NCBI RefSeq assembly: GCF_036271055.1
Contig: NZ_DATBBJ010000053.1
Location: 21,985-85,984 of the forward strand
Reading direction: 5' to 3'
DNA length: 64,000 bases
Origin: Scandinavium sp036271055
GTDB taxonomy: Bacteria > Pseudomonadota > Gammaproteobacteria > Enterobacterales > Enterobacteriaceae
Positions 43,855 to 53,185 of the stretch are shown here, piece by piece (the stretch's first letter is position 1; each line of letters begins with the position of its first letter). Made by a program: the position numbers and the translations under genes. The notes below the pieces were generated by a model. It was not told the origin of the DNA and did no database searches. It saw only the letters and a program-made list of their open reading frames with translations.

Positions 43855-46182
43855 ATGAAGCAAATTCGAATGCTTGCGCAGTACTACGTCGACTTGATGA
43901 TGAAGCTCGGCCTGGTTCGCTTCTCGCTGCTGTTGGCGCTGGCGCTGGTGGTGTTAGCCATCGTGGTGCAGATGGCCGTGACCATGGTGCTACACGGTCA
44001 GGTTGAGAGTATTGATGTTATCCGTTCTATCTTCTTTGGGCTGTTGATCACCCCGTGGGCGGTCTATTTTCTCTCGGTGGTGGTGGAACAACTGGAAGAG
44101 TCACGCCAGCGCCTGACGCGGGTGGTCGAAAAACTCGAAGAGATGCGTGACCGCGATTTAAAGCTCAACGTGCAACTGAAAGACAACATCGCGCAACTGA
44201 ATCAGGAAATCAGCGATCGCGAAAAGGCAGAAGCCGAGCGCCAGACCACGCTGGAACAGTTAAAAATCGAAATGAAAGAGCGCGAGCAGACGCAAATTCA
44301 GCTCGAACAGCAATCCTCTTTCCTGCGTTCCTTCCTCGACGCCTCACCGGATCTGGTTTTCTACCGCAACGAAGATAAAGAATTCTCCGGCTGTAACCGG
44401 GCGATGGAGTTGCTGACCGGCAAAAGCGAAAAACAGCTGATTCATCTCAAACCGCTCGATGTCTATTCCCCGGAAGCGGCGGCGAAAGTGCTCGAAACCG
44501 ATGAGAAGGTTTTCCGCCACAACGTTTCCCTCACCTACGAGCAGTGGCTTGATTATCCTGATGGACGCAAAGCCTGTTTCGAAATCCGGAAAGTGCCTTA
44601 TTACGACCGCGTGGGTAAGCGTCATGGCCTGATGGGTTTTGGTCGCGACATTACCGAGCGCAAGCGCTATCAGGATGCTCTTGAACGTGCCAGTAGGGAT
44701 AAGACCACTTTCATTTCTACTATCAGTCATGAGCTGCGTACGCCGCTGAACGGCATCGTCGGCCTGAGCCGTATTTTGCTGGATACCGAATTAACCAGCG
44801 AGCAGGAAAAATACCTGAAAACGATCCATGTGTCGGCGGTGACGCTGGGTAATATCTTCAATGATATTATCGACATGGATAAGATGGAGCGTCGTAAAGT
44901 TCAGTTGGATAATCAGCCGATCGACTTCACCGGCTTCCTGGCCGATCTTGAGAACCTTTCAGGCCTGCAGGCGCAGCAAAAAGGGCTGCGTTTCATCATG
45001 GACCCGACGCTGCCGTTGCCGCATAAAGTCATCACCGACGGCACGCGTCTGCGGCAAATCCTGTGGAACCTCATCAGCAATGCGGTCAAATTTACCCAGA
45101 AGGGCAATGTCTCGGTTCGTGTGCGTTACGACGCTGGCGATATGCTGCGCTTTGAAGTGGAAGACTCCGGGATCGGCATTCCGCAAGAAGAGCAGGATAA
45201 AATTTTCGCCATGTATTATCAGGTGAAAGACAGCCAGGGCGGCAAACCGGCGACAGGGACTGGCATTGGCCTCGCCGTTTCGCGCCGTCTGGCGAAAAGC
45301 ATGGGCGGCGATATCACCGTTGCCAGCCAGCCGGGCAGCGGTTCTACCTTTACATTGACCGTTCACGCCCCTGCGGTGGCGGAACAAGTGGAAGATACCC
45401 TCGACGACGACGATATGCCGCTGCCAGCGTTACATGTGCTGCTGGTGGAAGACATCGAACTCAACGTCATAGTGGCGCGCTCAGTGCTGGAGAAACTCGG
45501 CAACAGCGTGGATGTGGCAATGACCGGCACCGCCGCGCTGGAGATGTTCTCTCCGGCCGAATACGACCTGGTGTTGCTGGACATTCAATTGCCGGACATG
45601 ACCGGGCTGGATATTTCCCGTGAGTTAAAACAGCGCTATCACGCTGATGAGCTGCCGCCGCTGGTGGCGTTGACCGCCAACGTGCTGAAAGATAAAAAAG
45701 AGTATCTCGATGCCGGGATGGACGACGTGCTAAGCAAGCCGCTGGCGGTTCCGGCATTGACCGCGATGATCCAAAAATTCTGGGATACCCCTGACGACGA
45801 GGAGAACCACGTGACCACGACCGACAGCAGTAAATCAAGCAGCGTGCTGGATACCGAGATGCTTCAGCAATATATCGAACTGGTGGGGCCTAAGCTGATT
45901 ACCGACGGGCTGGCGGTATTCGAGAAGATGATGCCGGGCTATCTGGCTGTGCTGGAATCTAATCTGACCGCGCGTGACCAGAAAGGCATTGTCGAAGAAG
46001 GGCATAAAATTAAAGGTGCTGCGGGGTCGATTGGTTTACGTCACATTCAGCAACTGGGTCAGCAGATCCAGACGCCCGATCTTCCAGCGTGGTGGGATAA
46101 CGTGGGTGAATGGGTTGAAGAGATGAAAGCCGAATGGCAGCAAGATGTCGCGACCCTGAAAGCTTGGGTGGCGAGCCGATAA
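43855..46182 (+). CDS. arcB: Tripartite sensor kinase ArcB
   Basis: Inner-membrane sensor that reads quinone redox state and phosphorylates ArcA under low oxygen. 775 residues against 778 in E. coli. Two membrane helices (about 22-45 and 57-77) precede a coiled coil and a PAS domain carrying the redox cysteines C180 and C241. Then come the transmitter with H292 (ISHELRTPLNG), the receiver with D576 (LLDIQLPD) and the phosphotransfer domain with H717 (GHKIKGAAGS). All numbers equal those of K-12. The ATG at 43855 gives MKQIRMLAQYY; the open frame upstream overlaps REP sequence. The stop touches the 3' end of ArcZ on the other strand. Confidence 0.97.
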   Translation: MKQIRMLAQYYVDLMMKLGLVRFSLLLALALVVLAIVVQMAVTMVLHGQVESIDVIRSIFFGLLITPWAVYFLSVVVEQLEESRQRLTRVVEKLEEMRDRDLKLNVQLKDNIAQLNQEISDREKAEAERQTTLEQLKIEMKEREQTQIQLEQQSSFLRSFLDASPDLVFYRNEDKEFSGCNRAMELLTGKSEKQLIHLKPLDVYSPEAAAKVLETDEKVFRHNVSLTYEQWLDYPDGRKACFEIRKVPYYDRVGKRHGLMGFGRDITERKRYQDALERASRDKTTFISTISHELRTPLNGIVGLSRILLDTELTSEQEKYLKTIHVSAVTLGNIFNDIIDMDKMERRKVQLDNQPIDFTGFLADLENLSGLQAQQKGLRFIMDPTLPLPHKVITDGTRLRQILWNLISNAVKFTQKGNVSVRVRYDAGDMLRFEVEDSGIGIPQEEQDKIFAMYYQVKDSQGGKPATGTGIGLAVSRRLAKSMGGDITVASQPGSGSTFTLTVHAPAVAEQVEDTLDDDDMPLPALHVLLVEDIELNVIVARSVLEKLGNSVDVAMTGTAALEMFSPAEYDLVLLDIQLPDMTGLDISRELKQRYHADELPPLVALTANVLKDKKEYLDAGMDDVLSKPLAVPALTAMIQKFWDTPDDEENHVTTTDSSKSSSVLDTEMLQQYIELVGPKLITDGLAVFEKMMPGYLAVLESNLTARDQKGIVEEGHKIKGAAGSIGLRHIQQLGQQIQTPDLPAWWDNVGEWVEEMKAEWQQDVATLKAWVASR

Positions 46183-46299
46183 AAATGACCCCGGTCAAGC
46201 CGGGGTGCGCGAATACTGCGCCAACACCAGGGAAAACGTGGCTGCGCCTTAGAATTTTAATTGTATTGAACAGGCGCTGCCTGAGAATTCGGGCTGCAC
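46181..46299 (-). ncRNA. arcZ: Small RNA ArcZ
   Basis: Hfq-binding sRNA of about 119 bases, convergent with arcB, as in E. coli. It activates rpoS translation and represses arcB and other mRNAs. The 3' half, in RNA sense, contains the seed region CCCTGGTGTTGGCGCAGTAT and ends in the hairpin CCCCGG/CCGGGG (46189-46205) with T-rich tail; this matches E. coli nearly base for base. The 5' part shares only its first bases (GTGC) and a GGCGCAGCC block. The 3' end lies on the arcB stop codon. Ends are inferred by comparison with the known RNA. Confidence 0.9.
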
Positions 46300-46306
46300 G
46301 TTCATT

Positions 46307-46335
46307 AAGATAGCAAAACTTATAATATTTGTTAC
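46307..46335 (-). promoter_or_regulatory. Predicted arcZ promoter
   Basis: On the minus strand a -35 like GTAACA (46330-46335), a 17-base spacer and a -10 TATCTT (46307-46312) place the start at about 46299, exactly where the ArcZ match begins. TTACGTAA at the -35 could belong to an ArcA site; ArcA represses arcZ in E. coli. Confidence 0.65.
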
Positions 46336-46419
46336 GTAAATCAGTAAAATGTGTGAAGCACCGCGATTAAATCAAAATAATTGATGATGTTCAGACAGTT
46401 GCAACGAAGGAAGCGTGTG

Positions 46420-47073
46420 ATGAAAAATATTGGCGTAGTGCTGAGCGGCTGTGGCGTCTATGACGGCAGCGAAATTCATGAAGCGGTAATTACACTGCTG
46501 GCGATTGCCCGTAGTGGCGCGCAGGCAGTCTGTTTTGCGCCGGATAAAAGCCAGTCAGATGTTATCAATCATCTGGCTGGTGAACCGCAAGGCGGTGAGC
46601 GCAACGTGCTGCTGGAAGCGGCCCGTATTACGCGCGGTGAGATCCAACCGCTGGTAAATGCGCGTGCAGAAGATCTTGATGCACTGATTGTGCCCGGCGG
46701 GTTTGGGGCGGCAAAGAACCTGAGTAATTTTGCCTCACAGGGAAGCCAGTGTTCGGTGGATGCCGATTTAACCGCGCTGACGCAGGCAATGCATCAGGCA
46801 GGTAAGCCCTTAGGTTTTATGTGCATTGCTCCGGCAATGTTGCCAAAGATTTTTGATTTTCCGCTGCGTCTCACTATCGGCACTGATATCGACACTGCTG
46901 AAATACTGGAAGAGATGGGCGCAGAACATGTGCCATGCCCGGTGGATGACATTGTGGTCGATGAAGACCATAAAGTGGTGACAACGCCTGCGTATATGCT
47001 GGCGCAGAATATTGCCGAAGCAGCGACCGGCATTGAGAAGCTGGTGGCGCGCGTGCTGGTGCTGTGCGAATGA
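46420..47073 (+). CDS. elbB: Glyoxalase ElbB (DJ-1/PfpI family)
   Basis: 217-residue DJ-1/PfpI-fold protein, same length as E. coli ElbB (YhbL). Weak glyoxalase activity has been reported; it was earlier linked to isoprenoid synthesis. The nucleophile-elbow Cys is in GFMCIAPA and the fold is marked by DALIVPGGFGAAKN. The ATG at 46420 gives MKNIGVVLSGCG. Its stop overlaps the mtgA start (ATGA). Confidence 0.95.
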   Translation: MKNIGVVLSGCGVYDGSEIHEAVITLLAIARSGAQAVCFAPDKSQSDVINHLAGEPQGGERNVLLEAARITRGEIQPLVNARAEDLDALIVPGGFGAAKNLSNFASQGSQCSVDADLTALTQAMHQAGKPLGFMCIAPAMLPKIFDFPLRLTIGTDIDTAEILEEMGAEHVPCPVDDIVVDEDHKVVTTPAYMLAQNIAEAATGIEKLVARVLVLCE

Positions 47074-47795
47074 GTCGGCGTCGATCCCCCATGGCCTGGC
47101 TGAAACACATTTTACTGCGAGTGTTGCTGGTCATGGCCGTATTTTGGGGCGGCGGAATTGCTGTGTTCAGCGTATTGCCCGTGCCCTTTTCCGCAGTGAT
47201 GGTTGAACGTCAGTTGGGTGCCATTTTCAGCGGTAATTTTCACTATCTCGCCCATTCCGATTGGGTAAGTATGGATGAGATGACGCCGTGGATGGGGCTG
47301 GCGGTGATCGCCTCTGAGGACCAGAAATTCCCGGATCACTGGGGATTTGATGTCTCTGCGATTGAAAAAGCGCTGGCGCATAACGAGCGTAACGAAAGCC
47401 GGATCCGTGGCGCGTCGACGTTGTCACAGCAAACGGCAAAAAATCTGTTTCTGTGGGATGGACGCAGTTGGGTGCGCAAAGGGCTGGAAGCGGGTTTGAC
47501 GGTAGGAATTGAAACCGTCTGGAGCAAAAAACGCATTCTGACGGTCTACCTGAACATTGCTGAGTTCGGAGAAGGCGTGTTTGGGGTGGAAGCCGCCTCA
47601 CAGCGCTATTTCCATAAACCGGCCAGTAAAATGACGATGTCGGAAGCGGCGTTACTCGCCGCCGTTCTGCCAAACCCAATTCGATTCCGTGCAGATGCGC
47701 CGTCTGGATATATTCGCAGCCGTCAGGCTTGGATTTTACGTCAGATGCGTCAGCTCGGTGGGGAAGGGTTTATGCGGGAAAATAAGCTGTATTAA
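47070..47795 (+). CDS. mtgA: Monofunctional peptidoglycan glycosyltransferase MtgA
   Basis: Membrane-anchored GT51 enzyme that polymerises lipid II and localises at the septum. 241 residues against 242 in E. coli. One N-terminal helix (about 14-36) precedes the GT51 domain with catalytic Glu83 in ASEDQKFPDHWGFD and the motif RGASTLSQQTAKNLFLW. The ATG at 47070 overlaps the elbB stop, indicating coupling. Confidence 0.95.
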   Translation: MSRRRSPMAWLKHILLRVLLVMAVFWGGGIAVFSVLPVPFSAVMVERQLGAIFSGNFHYLAHSDWVSMDEMTPWMGLAVIASEDQKFPDHWGFDVSAIEKALAHNERNESRIRGASTLSQQTAKNLFLWDGRSWVRKGLEAGLTVGIETVWSKKRILTVYLNIAEFGEGVFGVEAASQRYFHKPASKMTMSEAALLAAVLPNPIRFRADAPSGYIRSRQAWILRQMRQLGGEGFMRENKLY

Positions 47796-47854
47796 GAAAA
47801 GGGCGAGCGTTTTTAGGGCGGGGAAGCCGTAGCGCTACCCGCCAAAACACCGAA

Positions 47855-48127
47855 TCAGTCTTCGTCAAACCCGGCGTTAAACAACGCAATCACAGCCGCT
47901 AGTGCTTCCGTTTCTTGCGGGCCGCTGGCTTCAATTTCAATCTGTCGGCCTTTGGCAGAATCCAGCATCAGCAGCGCAATCACGCTGCTGGCTTCCGCTT
48001 CGGTGCCTTCATCATTGCGAAGCCACACTTCGGCGTCATAATTCTGCACCAGTTCAAACAGCTTCATCGCCGGGCGCGCGTGCATGCCCAGTTTATTGGT
48101 TATCTCAACGGTGTGCTTTACGCTCAT
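47855..48127 (-). CDS. npr: Phosphocarrier protein NPr (PTS-Ntr)
   Basis: HPr-like carrier that passes phosphate from PtsP to PtsN in the nitrogen PTS. 90 residues as in E. coli, with the active His16 in GMHARPAM. Its start overlaps the rapZ end by 4 bases; last gene of the rpoN cluster. Confidence 0.96.
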   Translation of the reverse strand: MSVKHTVEITNKLGMHARPAMKLFELVQNYDAEVWLRNDEGTEAEASSVIALLMLDSAKGRQIEIEASGPQETEALAAVIALFNAGFDED

Positions 48128-48978
48128 GTTTTACGTTTTTCCAGCGTCCGATGACGAGACTGAACGTTTTTCCCGCGTGAGCGGAAATAGTCAGCCAGCT
48201 GTTCGGCAATGTACACCGAACGATGTTTACCGCCCGTACACCCAATCGCAACCGTCAAATAGCTGCGGTTGTTGGTTTCCAGCATAGGTAACCATAGCTC
48301 AAGATAGCTGCGCGTCTGGTAGATAAAATTGTGTACTTCTGTGTGACGGTCGAGGAACGCGGCGACGGGTTTATCGAGGCCGGTCATTGGGCGCAGTTTC
48401 GGGTCCCAATGCGGGTTCGGCAGGAATCGCACGTCGAACACATAATCGGCATCAATCGGGATCCCGTGCTTAAAGCCAAAGGATTCGAACACCATGGTCA
48501 GTTCGCGTTCACGTTTGCCGAGTAGGCGCGTACGCAGCATTTCAGCCAGTTCGTGCACCGACATTTCGGAGGTGTCGACAATCAAATCCGCACGGGAACG
48601 CAACGGCTCCAGAAGATCGCTCTCCTGATCGATTGCGCTTTCCAGTGACAGATTCTTACTGGAAAGAGGATGCAGACGACGCGTATCGCTGTAACGACGG
48701 ATCAGCGTGTTGCGATCGGCATCGAGGAATAGCAATTGCGGAGAGAAGGTGTCAGGCAAGTTTTCCATCGCCTGCTCAAAAATCTCCGGCGATTCTGGCA
48801 TGTTACGCACGTCAATGCTGACCGCAGCAGATATCTGCCTGTCAGCAAGACTTTTCGCAAGCTCTGGCAAAAGCACGACGGGGAGGTTATCCACGCAGTA
48901 AAAGCCCATATCTTCCAGGGCGCGCAGAGCCACAGATTTCCCTGAGCCTGAGCGACCACTGACGATCATCAGTACCAT
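48124..48978 (-). CDS. rapZ: RNase adapter RapZ
   Basis: Binds the sRNA GlmZ and hands it to RNase E, so that glmS expression follows glucosamine-6-phosphate. The 284 residues equal E. coli. Walker A GRSGSGKS is at 8-15. The C-terminal RNA- and metabolite-binding domain includes GCTGGKHRSVYIAEQL, and the basic tail SRHRTLEKRK is present. Confidence 0.97.
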   Translation of the reverse strand: MVLMIVSGRSGSGKSVALRALEDMGFYCVDNLPVVLLPELAKSLADRQISAAVSIDVRNMPESPEIFEQAMENLPDTFSPQLLFLDADRNTLIRRYSDTRRLHPLSSKNLSLESAIDQESDLLEPLRSRADLIVDTSEMSVHELAEMLRTRLLGKRERELTMVFESFGFKHGIPIDADYVFDVRFLPNPHWDPKLRPMTGLDKPVAAFLDRHTEVHNFIYQTRSYLELWLPMLETNNRSYLTVAIGCTGGKHRSVYIAEQLADYFRSRGKNVQSRHRTLEKRKT

Positions 48979-49011
48979 GAGTCGTTTCTCCTTACGACAA
49001 CCGGGCTACCG

Positions 49012-49503
49012 TCAGGCATCTTCATCGCCGCTCTCTTCACCGGTGATAATTTCATACAGTTCCTGATCGCTTTGCGCGCTGCGCAGACGGCGACAGATGG
49101 TTTTATCCGCCAGACGTTTTGCAACCAGCGACAGGGTATGCAAATGCGTTTTAGTCTGATCGGCAGGCACCAGCAGGGCGAACAGCAAGTCAACCGGCTG
49201 ATTATCTATCGCGTCAAAGGCGATCGGTGTTTCGAGTCGCACAAACACGCCAACGGCGCGAAGCGTATCTTCTTCCAGCTTGCCATGTGGAATAGCAATG
49301 CCGTTACCGATACCGGTACTGCCCATTTTTTCACGGGTCAGGATCGCTTCAAAGACCACCTGTGGCGGGATGCTCAGCTGTTTAGCTGCCAGTTCGCTGA
49401 TGATTTCCAGCGCACGTTTTTTACTCTGACAGTGAACCCCACTGCGGGTACATTCCTGGTTAAGGACAGTGCTCAGTTGCAGAGCTGAATCATTGTTCAT
49501 CAT
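49012..49503 (-). CDS. ptsN: Nitrogen regulatory EIIA protein PtsN
   Basis: EIIA-Ntr, the final phosphate acceptor of PTS-Ntr; in E. coli it controls potassium uptake, KdpD and other targets. The phosphorylated His73 is in AIPHGKLEEDT. The start at 49503 gives 163 residues, as in E. coli (MMNNDSALQL); a start 3 bases later or 57 bases earlier is also open. The C-terminal acidic tail differs from K-12. Confidence 0.95.
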   Translation of the reverse strand: MMNNDSALQLSTVLNQECTRSGVHCQSKKRALEIISELAAKQLSIPPQVVFEAILTREKMGSTGIGNGIAIPHGKLEEDTLRAVGVFVRLETPIAFDAIDNQPVDLLFALLVPADQTKTHLHTLSLVAKRLADKTICRRLRSAQSDQELYEIITGEESGDEDA

Positions 49504-49560
49504 AATTTCACCTGCGTGCCGCCTGAACCGAGGAGTCGGGTCAGGCGCACGGCCGGACAA

Positions 49561-49848
49561 TTAGTGTTGTTTCAGTTTATCTTTATGTTTGTTCAGCTGT
49601 CTTGCAAGCTTATCGATAAGACCGTCTATTGCGGCGTACATATCCTGCCCTTCCGCACTGGCATGAATTTCGCCCCCATTAACATGCAGGGTGGCATCCG
49701 AGATATGAGTCACCTTCTCCACTTTTAACACAATATAGACCTGATTGATCTGTTCGAAAAACTGTTCGAGCTTAGCGAATTTGGTGTTCAAAAATTCGCG
49801 CAGGGCGTTGGTGATTTCGACATTGTGTCCGGTGATATTGAGCTGCAT
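49561..49848 (-). CDS. hpf: Ribosome hibernation promoting factor HPF
   Basis: Binds the 30S decoding region and, with RMF, makes inactive 100S ribosomes in stationary phase. 95 residues equal the short-type E. coli HPF (MQLNITGHNVEITNALREF at the start). The ATG at 49848 is chosen by this; the frame is open further upstream into the rpoN end. It lies 22 bases after rpoN. Confidence 0.96.
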   Translation of the reverse strand: MQLNITGHNVEITNALREFLNTKFAKLEQFFEQINQVYIVLKVEKVTHISDATLHVNGGEIHASAEGQDMYAAIDGLIDKLARQLNKHKDKLKQH

Positions 49849-49870
49849 AGTGTCTTCCTTATCGGTTAAA

Positions 49871-51304
49871 TCAGACCAGCTGTTTACGCTGGTTCGACGG
49901 CGGAATGGATAAAGACTCTCGGTACTTTGCAACGGTGCGGCGTGCCACCATGATACCCTGTTCGGACAGCATGGTGGTTAGCTTACTGTCACTCAGTGGT
50001 TTCGCGGGATTTTCCGCGGCAACTAACTTCTTCACCAGTGCGCGAATCGCCGTGGACGAGGCCTCGCCACCGCCTTCGGTGTTCACATGGCTGGAGAAGA
50101 AATACTTAAGCTCAAAAATGCCTCGTGGGCTGTGAAGATATTTCTGCGTAGTTACGCGTGAAATGGTGGATTCATGCATCTCAACGGCCTGTGCGATATC
50201 AGCCAGCACCATCGGTTTCATGAACTCTTCGCCCTGTTCAAAGAATGCTTGCTGCTGTTCAACGATGCAACGGCTTACACGCAACAACGTGTCATTGCGG
50301 CTTTCCAGGCTTTTAATCAGCCATTTTGCTTCCTGCAAGTTACTGCGAATAAACTGGCTATCGGCATCGTTACGCGTGTTATTGCACATCCCGGCGTAGT
50401 GCTGGTTGATCTGCAGGCGCGGGATGCTATCAGAATTGAGCTCAACCACCCAACGATTGCTGATCTTACGGACTAAAACATCCGGGATGACATATTCCGG
50501 CTCGCCAGTCTGGATCGATTGACCCGGACGGGGATCCAGTGATTGAATCAGCGTCACCGCTTCTTTCAGCACATCTTCTTTATAGCGTGTAACACGCATC
50601 AGGCTGCGGAAATCGTGATTTGCCAGCAGATCAAGATGATCGCTGATAATCGTTTTCGCTTCCGTGAGCCACGGCGTCTCTTTGGTAAACTGAGAAAGCT
50701 GGATCAACAGACAGTCACGCAGGTCTTTTGCTGCCACGCCGACAGGATCGAAGCGTTGGATGCGTTTCAGAACAGCTTCGACTTCATCCAGATCCAGTTC
50801 TTCATTTCCAATACTTTCCAGAATTTCTTCCAGAGAGGCAGTGAGATAACCCGTTTCATCGACGGCATCGACAATCGAAGTGGCAATCGCGCGATCGGTG
50901 TCCGAAAACGGCGTCAGCCCCACTTGCCACATCAGATAGTCCTGAAGAGACTGTGTGGTTTCACCCTGATAAACCGGTAATTCGTCGTCCTGATAGTCGT
51001 TGCCTGTGCCGGATGGCGTACCTGCGGTGTAGATTTCATCCCAACTGGCATCAAGCGGCAGCTCATCGGGCATCTCTTTTTGCTCGAGTGCGTCGACAGT
51101 ATCAAACTCGTCTTTATCGGTTTCTTCCTGTGAATCAATTTCCTCGTGAAGATCGGTTTGCTCAAGCAGGGGGTTACTCTCCAGTGCTTGCTGAAGTTCC
51201 TGTTGCAGCTCGAGCGTTGAAAGCTGCAACAAGCGAATGGCCTGTTGCAGTTGCGGCGTCATGGCGAGCTGTTGGCTGAGCCTTAATTGCAAACCTTGCT
51301 TCAT
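49871..51304 (-). CDS. rpoN: RNA polymerase sigma-54 factor RpoN
   Basis: Sigma factor for nitrogen, phage-shock and other -24/-12 promoters. The 477 residues equal E. coli. The glutamine-rich N-terminal region (QLRLSQQLAMTPQLQQAIRLL) interacts with activators, an acidic region follows, then the core-binding domain, and the RpoN box ARRTVAKYRE at 454-463 reads the -24 element. Head of the PTS-Ntr group hpf-ptsN-rapZ-npr. Confidence 0.98.
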   Translation of the reverse strand: MKQGLQLRLSQQLAMTPQLQQAIRLLQLSTLELQQELQQALESNPLLEQTDLHEEIDSQEETDKDEFDTVDALEQKEMPDELPLDASWDEIYTAGTPSGTGNDYQDDELPVYQGETTQSLQDYLMWQVGLTPFSDTDRAIATSIVDAVDETGYLTASLEEILESIGNEELDLDEVEAVLKRIQRFDPVGVAAKDLRDCLLIQLSQFTKETPWLTEAKTIISDHLDLLANHDFRSLMRVTRYKEDVLKEAVTLIQSLDPRPGQSIQTGEPEYVIPDVLVRKISNRWVVELNSDSIPRLQINQHYAGMCNNTRNDADSQFIRSNLQEAKWLIKSLESRNDTLLRVSRCIVEQQQAFFEQGEEFMKPMVLADIAQAVEMHESTISRVTTQKYLHSPRGIFELKYFFSSHVNTEGGGEASSTAIRALVKKLVAAENPAKPLSDSKLTTMLSEQGIMVARRTVAKYRESLSIPPSNQRKQLV

Positions 51305-51351
51305 AATCAGGGCAAATTTCTCCGGCCAGAATGTCTGTACTCACTACCCTA

Positions 51352-52077
51352 TCAGAGTCTGAAGTCTTCCCCAAGATACACACGCTTAACATGCTCGTCT
51401 TGCAGGATTTGTTCTGGCGTGCCGTGGGCAATCAGGTGCCCCTGGCTCACGATATAAGCGCGTTCACAAACGGCTAACGTTTCACGAACGTTATGGTCCG
51501 TAATCAGCACGCCGAGGCCGCTGTCGCGCAGGTGTTCGATAATACGTTTAATGTCGATAACCGAAATCGGATCAACACCGGCAAACGGTTCATCCAGCAG
51601 GATAAATTTAGGATTAGCCGCAAGCGCGCGAGCGATTTCCACACGGCGACGTTCACCGCCGGAGAGCGCCTGGCCGAGGCTATCGCGCAGATGTTCGATG
51701 TGAAACTCTTCCATCAGCTCATTGGCGCGGTCGACACGCTGCTCATTGCTCAAATCGTCACGGATCTGCAGCACGGCCATCAGGTTATCAAACACGCTCA
51801 GACGGCGGAAAATCGAGGCTTCCTGAGGCAGATAGCCGATTCCACGACGCGCACGAGCGTGCAGCGGTAACAGGCTGATGTCGTCGTCATCAATGATGAT
51901 GTTGCCTGCATCGCGGGACACAATGCCCACGACCATGTAAAACGTGGTGGTTTTACCCGCGCCGTTAGGGCCCAAAAGGCCGACGATTTCGCCGGAATTG
52001 ACCGTCAGGCTAACGTCTTCAACGACCCGACGTCCCTTATAGGCTTTCGCAAGATTCTTTGCTGTTAATGTTGCCAT
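51352..52077 (-). CDS. lptB: LPS export ABC ATPase LptB
   Basis: Cytoplasmic ATPase that powers LptFG extraction of LPS and its push along LptC-LptA-LptD. The 241 residues equal E. coli. Walker A GPNGAGKT at 36-43, signature LSGGERRR near 139-146, Walker B FILLDEPFAGVD near 157-168. It follows lptA after 6 bases. Confidence 0.98.
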   Translation of the reverse strand: MATLTAKNLAKAYKGRRVVEDVSLTVNSGEIVGLLGPNGAGKTTTFYMVVGIVSRDAGNIIIDDDDISLLPLHARARRGIGYLPQEASIFRRLSVFDNLMAVLQIRDDLSNEQRVDRANELMEEFHIEHLRDSLGQALSGGERRRVEIARALAANPKFILLDEPFAGVDPISVIDIKRIIEHLRDSGLGVLITDHNVRETLAVCERAYIVSQGHLIAHGTPEQILQDEHVKRVYLGEDFRL

Positions 52078-52083
52078 AACGTA

Positions 52084-52641
52084 TTAGTTACTCTTCTTTT
52101 GCTCAGCCGGTTTGCTGTTGCCGCTCTTGTCCTGCAGCTGCGAAGGCACCAGAACCGTGGTCACGCGTTTACCTTTTTCGCTAAACGCCTGCATTTTCTG
52201 TTCTTTCACCAGGTAGGTGATTTTGTCGCCGGTAATATTGCTGTCGAGCTGTTCCAGATAGGCTTTACCGGTCAGTACGACGAGATCGTTCGCCACTTCA
52301 TAATGCATTTTCGAGGCGTGGCCTTTTACCGGCTTTCCATTGTCCTGCATCTGGTAGAACGTGGCCGGATCGCCGTAGCCGTCCATTGTCTCTTTACCTT
52401 TCTCGCCCGCCGGGCGGGTCACGACCACTTTGTCGGCATTAATTTTGATGGTGCCCTGGGTCACGATAACGTTGCCGGTGAAGGTCGCAACGTTGCCCTG
52501 CATGTCCAGAGACTGCTGATCGGATTCAATATGAATCGGCTGATCGGTATCGCCCGTTAAAGCCAGCGCAGGAAGGCTAGCGGCCAGCAATGCGCTGGCG
52601 ATGGCAAACTTAAAGCTGAATTTATTTGTTCTGAATTTCAT
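52084..52641 (-). CDS. lptA: Periplasmic LPS bridge protein LptA
   Basis: Beta-jellyroll protein whose subunits stack into the periplasmic LPS bridge from LptC to LptD. The 185 residues equal E. coli; the signal peptide ends at ALA-LTGDTDQP (about residue 27). The start lies inside the end of lptC with a 20-base overlap. Confidence 0.97.
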   Translation of the reverse strand: MKFRTNKFSFKFAIASALLAASLPALALTGDTDQPIHIESDQQSLDMQGNVATFTGNVIVTQGTIKINADKVVVTRPAGEKGKETMDGYGDPATFYQMQDNGKPVKGHASKMHYEVANDLVVLTGKAYLEQLDSNITGDKITYLVKEQKMQAFSEKGKRVTTVLVPSQLQDKSGNSKPAEQKKSN

Positions 52642-53185
52642 AGGAGGTTCTCACCTTTTCAATCAGCTTGGCATTTTTGCTGCGTAAGTTGCCGCGCATT
52701 TTGAGGCCGCTGGAATTAAATGTTGTCCCGTACAATGTCACCAGATCGTCAGAACTCACGTCCTGAGTGATCAGATTCACAATCGCGTTATCGGTTGTGA
52801 CTTTGCGCAGTTGAGAGTCTGGCGTCAGGGCGTTTATCTCAACGTGTCCGTAAAGATACAGCATACGGTCATTTGTCAGTTTGGCCTTATCAGCCTTGAT
52901 AGACCACGTCGGCACTTTATTAACGTCGAACGTAGTCAGAACCGGTTGGGTAAACCAGGTGATCGCCTGGTCAGAAAAATACTCAACGTGTTCGGCGATT
53001 AACCGATAGTTCAGCGCCCCTTCGGGGCTGTAAACCACGGTGTCGGTATGTTCGCTTTTATAAGTCGGGTCGTTATTGTTGACCACTGCCGTTGTGGGCG
53101 CGTCTTTATCCACCAGATTGAAGCCGATAAGCACCAGCGCGAGCAGCGAAAGCAGAATGATAACCCAACGTCTGGTTTTACTCAT
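52622..53185 (-). CDS. lptC: LPS export protein LptC
   Basis: Bitopic inner-membrane protein that receives LPS from LptBFG and passes it to LptA. The membrane helix is about residues 7-24, followed by the jellyroll domain. At 187 residues it lacks the last four residues (QTQP) of K-12 LptC; these lie outside the folded domain. Overlaps kdsC by 4 bases and lptA by 20. Confidence 0.97.
   Translation of the reverse strand: MSKTRRWVIILLSLLALVLIGFNLVDKDAPTTAVVNNNDPTYKSEHTDTVVYSPEGALNYRLIAEHVEYFSDQAITWFTQPVLTTFDVNKVPTWSIKADKAKLTNDRMLYLYGHVEINALTPDSQLRKVTTDNAIVNLITQDVSSDDLVTLYGTTFNSSGLKMRGNLRSKNAKLIEKVRTSYEIQNK

Noticed and set aside
47816..47846. Hairpin GGCGGG/CCCGCC between mtgA and npr
   Set aside because: Neither strand has a T-run on the correct side, so I did not list it as a terminator; it may be a degenerate REP unit.
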